DNA from: an uncultured bacterium
Lineage (GTDB): Bacteria; Bacillota; Clostridia; Christensenellales; Pumilibacteraceae
Length of the DNA stretch: 5,470 bases
Assembly (NCBI GenBank): GCA_949747725.1
Contig: CATKFJ010000088.1
Span: 1-5,470, forward strand
Direction of reading: 5' to 3'
This document shows, one piece after another, positions 1 through 5,470 of this stretch (within the stretch, counting starts at the first letter, position 1; the number at the start of each line of letters is the position of its first letter). Made by a program: the position numbers and the translations under genes. The notes beneath the pieces were generated by a model that had not been told where the DNA came from, searched no databases, and saw nothing but the letters and a program-made list of their open reading frames with translations.

Positions 1-3000
1 ATCATTTCGAAAACGGCGTAGTACCTACGCAGGCTAATCTTGTGTCCGCTCGGTTTACCGAAGAATTCCAATATCTGTATTTCGTAAAGACTATAACGAA
101 AGAAGGTCAATCGGGTTCTTCGGCTTTGAAAGACGTTTCGTTGCCCACATATAAACATTTCCCGGCTTCTGCCGATAAATTTAAGTATGAACCCGTTTCG
201 GTAGGCGGAACAAGCGTCGACGCGACCGTGGTCGTGCCTATGAGCTATATAGCCATGCCCGCCGGCGGTACACAGGAAACGGAGCGCGGCTCGCACGTTA
301 CGCTTGCAAACGCAACCACGGGAGCATTGGGCGGCAACAACGTATTGGTTGACAGCGCATACGAATCGTGGGGCGGCGCCTCTACTTTGCCGTACGTATT
401 GAGCAATGTCAGACTTTCCGACTCGCTCGGCAATTCTTGGGGCTACGGCACGGGTAAACCTTTGTCCGATAATGATTATTTGGATATAGGGTATGACTCC
501 GACAGTAAGTATCTTAAAACAAAGTATGTTAATCAATATAGAAAAGTTCTTGAAAAAACAAGTGAGGGAGACGTTAGTCTTAACCCTGTAAAATTTACGT
601 ACACGGCTGAGGATGTTGCCGATGCCGCCAAAGACGGAGTTACGTTGACAGAAGGCGCGAGTATTTTCCGCGAGGATAAATACGGCTTTACGTTCCACAA
701 AAAAGAGCGCGGTAACCGCGCTCCCGGCATGCTTACGTTCAGCGTTGCCGTAAAAGCTACCGGATCGAAAGACGATGACGTCGAGCTTATAAGCATGAAC
801 ATAATTCTCGAGAACAGCGATCCGAAAGTTAAGTACAATGATCCCGCAACCAATAAATATATTGATGCTGAGGGAATGGTCAATCTTGACGTTAATATGA
901 CTACGAGCGATGTAAACGGCAAAACCGTTAATCTCGTAGATGAAAAGTCGGTTAATCAGACAGACAGATTTGATACTCTATATTATAACGACGCAGATTA
1001 TACGGATGTAATGAAGTTTAAGCTTTCTTCCGCGATCGGCGTGCGCGGTATGACCGATAAAGAGTATGCGCATTTGGACAGCGCGAATATGACGTTTAAT
1101 AACGAATACGCTCCCACTACTTATTTCGGCAGCGGCTCCGATAAGGATAATGTTGCGGCGAATTTCGAACCCAACCCCGGATATAGCAAATTCTTCACGG
1201 TTTCGCCTACGGAAAGCGTTTCATCGTCGTTGCAGTTTATCCCTGTCGCAAAGACTCAGCTCAATAACATAAATCTAAATCAGTCCGACGAGGATTTAAG
1301 AAACGATCTTAAACCGTATAACCTCGATTTTGTTACCGTCGGCAGCGAAAAGAAGATATACTATCCGTTCAAAATAATTTTCTACGACGAAGTTGCCGGT
1401 TCTACGTTTACCGAGGGTTCGTGGGATCTTGCCGTTATACGCGTGTTTATCGATAACGATCCCGTAACCGTAACGGACAGCATAAAAGATACGCACTACT
1501 ATTCCATCAGATCGGACGCTGCGGCGTCGGTGCGCGATCTTCCGTACTACGAGTTCAGTTTGTCCAAGAACACCAACTTCTTTGTGGACGTTTCGTCGTT
1601 GCTTGTAGATAACGATATACCCGTTGTAAACGGATCTCTTGTTGCAAGTGACAAGGATATGATGGCAACGCTTCCGACGGGTTATAATGAAGAGCTTTAC
1701 GGTCATACCAAAGACTATCTCAAAATGCCTACTACGTATGAGGTGTTGAGATCGGAAGGTAACGGACCTATCGACGTTCTTATGACGGAAGAACAGAAGA
1801 ACGACGCCGGAATATCTGTATCCGACACAACTATAGTATTCAAGGCTAAGAGTGCGTTTAAGGGCAGAGTAGACTATCTGTTCACGTTTAAAGACAGCGT
1901 CGGAGACGATAGCGTCGGAAACGATGCCGCCGCATGCAAGGTAATATTCTCCATACTTTACAACAACGAAAAGCCTACGCCCAATTCGGCTACTTTCGGC
2001 GGTGCGGATACGTACACGATAAGAATGAAATCGGGACAGAGCTTTACGCTTTTGGCTGCCGACGCCGACGAATTCGACGCTCAGAACTTCGGCGGATTCC
2101 CGTCGTACGGCAATGTATTCCAAAGCTATAAGTACAACGACGCAAAAGCGCTTGCTCAGAATTTCGGCACGGACGACGGCACGGGATATTTGGGCGCGTT
2201 GGTACTCGGTTCGGACGACGCCGCAACCACGTTGCGTTTGCGTTCGTCGCACAATCGCGAGAATTTCGAACCCAGATCGGCTTACGATTCGTTTAAGTTC
2301 ACCGAAAACAGCGTATTCGCTTGGGACTACAATACCAATGCAAACCTGCCTATGGCGGTCACTTATACCGTAAACGGCGTTGTAAACGCTACGCTCAGCG
2401 TTGTGCTTACCGACGGAATGGGCGAGGAAACCACGGTATATATAAACATTATCGTAGAATCCACGCCGCCCAAGGCAAACACTACCGTCAGACCTACGGA
2501 CACTAACGGTAAACTTTCGTTCACCGACCAGATCAAGAACGACGACGGCACTACCGTTACGAAATACGGCGTTACGCTCAACTACGGCGGCACGGCTTCC
2601 GTAAGACTGTCCGATCTTATGACCGACGACGACGCCGGCGACAGCAATAAATTCTCCGTTTATAAGAACCTCGACGGGTCGATGTTCAATATACAAAATC
2701 CCGAGGGCGTTTCGGCTGTAGACGTTAAGCTTTCCGACACGGCTATGAAAGAGGTAGTTATAAACGCGACCGACTTCATACCCACTAAGGACGAAACGGT
2801 AAAGATCAGCTTCCGCGTATGCGACGAGTGGGGCGCTGTTTCCGACGAGATCATTATTGAAGTTACTATCAAACCTCAATTTGTTTCTTCGCTTGCCGCC
2901 GATACTGCGCGCAAGGCGACCGTAAAGAGTTATGCGGATTATCTTGCCGAAGGTACTGCGTTCACGCTCGATATAGTCACTTCGGACAGAAACAACAGCA

Positions 3001-5470
3001 CGGCATTGTTCTATGACGCAGATACCGACGCCGATTCCGCGGCTTACGACGTTGCCGTTTACGGAATGTATGATTACAGCAGCGCAGGGAACAGGTTCGA
3101 GCGTATCGGCACGCAGGAATTCAAATCCAAGAGCGACGACGAGCTTGCTCGGTACCTTATAGGCAGCACCTCCGCCGTTACCCATATAATCAATAACTCG
3201 TTCGTTACCAACGTCACGCAGCAAAGAGGTCCTAACGGCGCTACAGAGATAACCGACGTTTATAACTACATCAGACGGTTCTTTACCATAGATATAGCAG
3301 ACGACGGTAAGTCGATCGAGTTTACGCCCGTTACGGCAACGCTGTCCGCCAATCAGAACAGCGTGGACCTCGACGAGCTTAGCTTGTACGTAGTAGTAAA
3401 TAAGCGTTCTATCGACGCAAACGTTGCGAGCGATAACAAAAACGTTTCGATAAGCAATGCCAAATCGTTGCTTAACGTATCCGTAGAGAACTCCGGTGTA
3501 GTCGCCGTTTCCAATTCGCCGTACAATGCCGGTTATCCCAAGATCACCACTACGGTAGAGAAAGACGGCGTTGTATCCACGGAAGAAATATTCCGCGACT
3601 CCGAATTCCTTTCGTTTACGGGTACTACGGGCGACTCGCTCACTTGGAAACTGTTTATGCCGTACGACGAGGCGCATAACAATTCCACCGTGCGCGACCG
3701 CGGACTGTTCTACGATTACGATATGCTCAACTTCGAGCAGTCCGATATGTTCGTCAGCCGTGAAGCGCTCGACTATAACAGAGATTATGTTGTTCGCGGC
3801 GTTACCGAGGCGGTCACGGTAAGCACGCCTATACTTTCGGTAAGCTTCGACGAGAACACTCACGATCTTACTATAAAGATCAACCGTAAAGTGTATACGG
3901 GTCAGCCGCCGAAAGACGGTTACGAAAATTCGTATACCGAGATCTATGTCGATATTTACTACGGCGATACTCTTGCCAAGCGTTCGGGCAATAAGAACAA
4001 CTACGTTAAGAACACCATAACCGTTCGCGTAGAAAACGGCATACCCGAAATTAAAGCAACTTCCGACTTTACTGCGGAAGAGAATAAGCCCGATTACGTT
4101 GTAACGTACACAGAGGCGGAAGGGTATGTGCTCGAAAAGAGTCTCGAGCGCGGCGCTTCGTTAAAGCTCAATATCCCCGACATAATCAAGGACTCGGATA
4201 TCGCTATGGACGAATATGTGCTTATTCCCAGTGGCAGCACCGAATACAGCCTTATGGGCAGTGACGGTTACCTTATGGGTTCGAACTCCGCAAGCGGTAC
4301 AAACGACGGTATAGGCAGGCTCGGAAACGGCAGTGAAACGCTGTTTACGGTAGGGCTTACCACCGATAACAACGCGTACAAGATAAACACGCTTTCGGCT
4401 ATAACGTTTACGTGCGAATCTACGGCGCGCGGCGCGGTAGCGGTTTGCGAACTTCGATTCCGCGACTCGGTAAAAACCGCGTTTACGAGCGTGCTTACCG
4501 TACGTCTTAAGGTCGATAACATAAGACCCGAGGTCAAATCGGGCGCTAACCTTACCGTAACGGTCATGGGCGCAGGTAAGGACGCTACCGAAGAGGATGT
4601 TGCAAACAACATTCGTTCGTTCAACATTATCAACTACATCAGCGATGCCAACGGCGACGCTTATGTCGCCGGAGACGTTCATACCGCCGAAGGCGTGCAA
4701 CCTCGCACTCCCACGTATGCTTTCATCGACGAGATTGCCGTTTACACGATCGACGAAGCCGATCCCAGCTTGCGTCCGTCCATATACGGACCGTTAAAGG
4801 ACGGCGACGGTACGCCCGACGCAGTGCCTGCTACGACGGTCTGCTCGATCGACTGGGCGGAAGACGACGTGCATCATCAGACGTTCCGCGTCATTCCGTC
4901 GGCAGGCGTGTACGGCGTGCAAAAGATCGCGCTCAAGATAACCGACAGCGGTTTCGTTTTGGGATCGCAAGACGGCGTTCTCGACGGTAAGTCGCTCGAT
5001 CTTGTTCTTACGGTCATTGTTGCCAATCCGCTTGAGGATGTGGGCGACCTTCCGACGGTAAGCATAGGCTACGGCATTACGCGCACCATCACTATCGACG
5101 CGCTGCTCGGCGAGGAAAATGCTCAGGGCTACGAGATCGCCGACATCGTAGAAGACGGAACGAATAACCTTACTGTATTGGCTCCCGGCACGGCGAACGG
5201 CGCGGTTACTTCCGCCGTTACGGCACCCTCTACCGATAATTGGCGCATTTATGCCAAGACGCCGAGCACATTGTCCAACGTTAAAGTCACGTTCCGCGCC
5301 GGCGGCATTACCACTGCGCCGCGCAACATGCCCGTTCAGGTGGTTGCAAACAATCCGCCCGAGCCTAAGGCAAATAGAACGTCGTACGAATATACCGTGG
5401 ATAAACTCGACGATCCGTATAACAGAACGCTCAAGATCTATCCAGAAGATTGGTTCGACGATTTCGACGA
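1..5470 (+). CDS. Giant surface protein of tandem Ig-like/cadherin-like repeats (internal fragment, both ends missing)
   Basis: One reading frame, with codons starting at base 3, stays open over the entire window: 1,822 full codons with two bases left over at each end. No start, ribosome binding site or stop is visible, so the gene is longer than this. The product is rich in Asp, Asn, Thr, Ser and Val. It has only five Cys (residues 645, 940, 1471, 1482, 1614), no hydrophobic run long enough for a membrane helix, and no LPXTG, SLH or dockerin motif. About eleven units can be delimited from recurring Asn/Pro linkers, acidic turns after a hydrophobic strand, and closing strand pairs with a D-x-x-G-like turn. 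This layout is known from bacterial Ig-like and cadherin-like domains, which form extended stalks of extracellular adhesins and other large surface proteins, often stabilised by calcium. Adhesion or a structural role is therefore inferred; no substrate or partner can be named. Both neighbours are outside the window. The coding call is near certain, the fold class fairly likely, the function open. Confidence 0.93.
3..815 (+). other. Partial upstream repeat region (residues 1-271)
   Basis: This is the tail of the sequence before the first clear linker and may hold more than one unit. Its end carries the closing signature: a strand with YGFTFHKKER, then GMLTFSVAVKA, an acidic turn (GSKDDD), and the last strand MNIILEN before the linker NSDP. 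A possible earlier closing strand pair is FQYLYFVKTITKEGQSGSS at residues 22-40. The middle (residues about 157-200) is Lys/Tyr/Asn-rich and encoded by AT-rich DNA, unlike the rest. No family is recognised for the N-terminal part. Confidence 0.4.
816..1454 (+). other. Repeat unit A, residues 272-484 (long, Ig/cadherin-like)
   Basis: The unit opens with the linker NSDPKVKYN and has the first strand plus polar turn MVNLDVNMTTSDVNG (residues 292-306). The mid-domain strand pair FFTVSPTES...SLQFIPVAKT (397-418) closely resembles one in unit E. It closes with YYPFKIIFYDEVAG and AVIRVFIDN. At about 213 residues it is among the longest units, so it probably carries long loops or an insertion in its Asn/Asp-rich middle. 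Confidence 0.5.
1455..1961 (+). other. Repeat unit B, residues 485-653 (cadherin-like)
   Basis: The unit begins at the linker NDPVTVTD. The strand NFFVDVSSLLVDNDIP (residues 525-540) ends in a D-N-D turn (536-538) of the type that binds calcium in cadherin-like modules. The strand pair ISVSDTTIVFKAKSAF, then KGRVDYLFTFKDSVG, matches the usual end of such a domain. The loop after DSVG is enlarged by a five-residue duplication (see the repeat at 1893-1922). The final strand is CKVIFSILYN. Confidence 0.6.
1893..1922 (+). repeat. 15-bp in-frame tandem duplication
   Basis: Bases 1893-1907 and 1908-1922 are the same 15-mer apart from two substitutions (third base of the first codon, first base of the last). 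They encode DSVGD then DSVGN. The duplication keeps the frame and lengthens the turn between the last two strands of repeat unit B. Confidence 0.85.
1962..2456 (+). other. Repeat unit C, residues 654-818 (cadherin-like)
   Basis: The linker is NNEKPTPNS. The first strand and acidic turn are GQSFTLLAADADEFD (residues 678-692, with Asp 687, 689 and 692). The middle is loop-rich and contains NFEPRSAYDSFKF. The end is a textbook closing pair: AVTYTVNGVVNATLSVVLTD, the turn DGMGEETT, and VYINIIVE. The closing VLTDGMG corresponds to the vsDg.G turn common in bacterial cadherin-like repeats. Confidence 0.65.
2457..2876 (+). other. Repeat unit D, residues 819-958 (best cadherin-like match)
   Basis: This is the clearest unit and the best reference for aligning the others. 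It has the linker ESTPPKANTT, then GGTASVRLSDLMTDDDAGD (residues 862-880, with Asp 875-877 and 880). The strand EVVINATDFIP is followed by ETVKISFRVCDEWGAVSDE and the final strand IIIEVTIK. The order linker, L-x-D-L-x-x-D-D-D, strand, D-x-x-G turn and last strand is that of tandem bacterial cadherin-like domains. At about 140 residues it is compact. Confidence 0.7.
2877..3398 (+). other. Repeat unit E, residues 959-1132 (with EF-hand-like acidic loop)
   Basis: The unit follows an atypical linker (KPQFVSSLAAD). The strand GTAFTLDIVTSD (residues 984-995) matches the first signature. Shortly after comes the loop DADTDADSAAYD (1005-1016), with the acidic spacing of a calcium loop. The strand pair FFTIDIADDGKSIEFTPVTAT (1093-1113) resembles that of unit A, and LSLYVVVN closes the unit. 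The stretch between about 1040 and 1090 is polar and fits no signature, so an insertion is possible. Confidence 0.5.
3015..3050 (+). other. EF-hand-like acidic loop (candidate calcium site)
   Basis: Residues 1005-1016 read DADTDADSAAYD. Asp falls at loop positions 1, 3, 5, 7 and 12, the acidic spacing of an EF-hand or dockerin-type calcium loop. The usual Gly at position 6 is Ala and position 9 is Ala. No flanking helices are apparent, so it may be an isolated calcium loop in a beta-rich protein, or a chance result of the Asp-rich composition. Confidence 0.4.
3399..4031 (+). other. Repeat unit F, residues 1133-1343 (long and irregular, possibly two subdomains)
   Basis: At about 211 residues this unit lacks a clean Asn-Pro linker at its start (NKRSIDANV). 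Its first strand with acidic turn (DSLTWKLFMPYDEAHNN) appears only some 80 residues in, later than in the other units. It ends normally with LSVSFDENTHDLTIKINRK, SYTEIYVDIYYGD and NTITVRVEN. Either a short extra domain of about 70 residues sits in front, or the N-terminal loop is expanded. Confidence 0.4.
4032..4514 (+). other. Repeat unit G, residues 1344-1504 (Ig/cadherin-like)
   Basis: The linker is ENGIPEIKATS. The first strand and turn are GASLKLNIPDIIKDSD (residues 1384-1399, with Asp 1397 and 1399). A Gly/Ser/Asn-rich loop follows (about 1410-1440). The closing pair is AITFTCES, GAVAVCELRFRDSV and TSVLTVRLKVDN. It holds two of the five cysteines, Cys1471 and Cys1482, in adjacent predicted strands, so a disulfide is conceivable but unproven. 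Confidence 0.55.
4515..5024 (+). other. Repeat unit H, residues 1505-1674 (with TSP3-like acidic motif)
   Basis: The linker is DNIRPEVKSG. The first strand and turn are SFNIINYISDANGD (residues 1539-1552). A loop contains KDGDGTPDAVP (1599-1609), which resembles one calcium-binding repeat of the thrombospondin type 3 kind. The closing pair is HQTFRVIPSAGVYG, VQKIALKITDSG and LDLVLTVIVAN. The turn between the last two strands is expanded with Gly and Asp (GSQDGVLDG). Confidence 0.6.
4800..4820 (+). other. TSP3-like DGDGTPD motif (candidate calcium site)
   Basis: Residues 1600-1606 read DGDGTPD, which matches the core of thrombospondin type 3 calcium repeats (DxDGDGxPD). There is only one copy here, and the preceding Asp of the full motif is replaced (PLK comes before it). 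It lies in a loop of repeat unit H. Confidence 0.4.
5025..5345 (+). other. Repeat unit I, residues 1675-1781 (short unit)
   Basis: At about 107 residues this is the shortest unit. The linker is NPLEDVGDLP. The first strand is TRTITIDALLGEEN (residues 1693-1706), where Gly-Glu-Glu-Asn replaces the D-x-D turn of other units. The closing strands are WRIYAKTPS, NVKVTFRAGG and MPVQVVAN. It lacks the long loops of its neighbours and is close to a minimal Ig-like core. Confidence 0.55.
5346..5470 (+). other. Repeat unit J, residues 1782-1822, cut by the window end
   Basis: The linker NNPPEPKANRTS recalls that of unit D (STPPKANTT). It is followed by a first strand and acidic turn, RTLKIYPEDWFDDFD. 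The unit runs out of the window, which shows that the repeat array continues downstream. Confidence 0.55.

Noticed and set aside
245..922. Short - strand frames at 245-433 and 533-922, the second with hydrophobic Ser/Leu-rich sequence resembling a membrane protein
   Set aside because: They lie wholly opposite the continuous gene. Complementing its codons readily yields Ser/Leu/Val-rich readings, so the apparent membrane character is a shadow.
1161..2274. 13-base identical word AATTTCGAACCCA at 1161-1173 and 2262-2274 (protein NFEP in units A and C)
   Set aside because: The surrounding residues do not align, the two sites lie at different places in their units, and a single 13-mer is not enough to claim a duplicated element.
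2113..2373. Short + strand frames at 1934-2506, 3571-3822 and 4597-4797
   Set aside because: They are out of frame with the continuous gene, overlap it fully, are rich in Arg/Thr/Ser as expected of shifted readings, and have no ribosome binding context of note.
1296..3863. Long antisense reading frame of 855 residues on the - strand
   Set aside because: It is in exact codon register opposite the sense gene and begins with GTG. Its composition is rich in Arg, Val and Tyr with no recognisable domain, and it exists only because the sense gene lacks TTA/CTA/TCA codons. It stops at the sense TTA at 1296.
4161..4700. Antisense reading frame of 179 residues on the - strand
   Set aside because: Same register and same cause as the longer antisense frame; it ends at the sense TTA at 4161 and shows no protein-like domain.
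1..5470. Possible frameshift, gene end or promoter within the window
   Set aside because: The base-3 frame carries the repeat signatures from start to end with no stop, and no region changes to another frame, so there is no room for an intergenic signal.

Overview
The whole window is the inside of one very large protein-coding gene on the + strand. The frame whose codons start at base 3 (3, 6, 9 and so on) runs from edge to edge without a stop. It encodes 1,822 complete residues, and neither the true start nor the stop codon lies inside the window. I see no intergenic DNA, RNA gene, mobile element, CRISPR array, promoter or terminator. Residue numbers below count from the codon at base 3, so residue = codon start / 3.

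The protein reads as an extracellular, repeat-built surface protein. It is rich in Asp, Asn, Thr, Ser and Val, has only five cysteines by my reading, and contains no obvious membrane segment or catalytic motif. It divides by eye into about eleven units (the first and last cut by the window) of roughly 105-215 residues. Three signatures recur in order: (1) an Asn/Pro linker such as NSDP, NNEKP, STPP, NGIP, NIRP or NNPP; (2) an alternating hydrophobic strand leading into an acidic turn (for example LSDLMTDDDAGD, LLVDNDIP, LLAADADEFD); (3) a closing pair of strands with a D-x-x-G-like turn (for example RVCDEWGAVSDEIIIEVTI or VLTDGMGEETTVYINIIVE). This is the layout of bacterial immunoglobulin-like / cadherin-like tandem domains. 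The copies are highly diverged from each other.

Region by region: bases 1-815 are the end of an upstream unit or units, and this part includes an AT-rich stretch. Bases 816-2876 hold four units, the last (2457-2876) being the clearest match to a cadherin-like fold. Bases 2877-4031 hold two units with extra or irregular sequence. Bases 4032-5345 hold three units in GC-richer DNA. Bases 5346-5470 begin another unit that continues out of the window.

The organism is a bacterium that cannot be firmly named from this window. Moderate overall GC, frequent ATA, AGA, TCG and TTG codons together with CGC and GGC, near absence of TTA/CTA/TCA codons, and a giant low-cysteine surface protein would fit an uncultured Clostridia-type Firmicute, but this is a weak inference. 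The likely job, adhesion or a structural stalk on the cell surface, is inferred from architecture only. The signal peptide, anchor or any binding head would lie outside the window.
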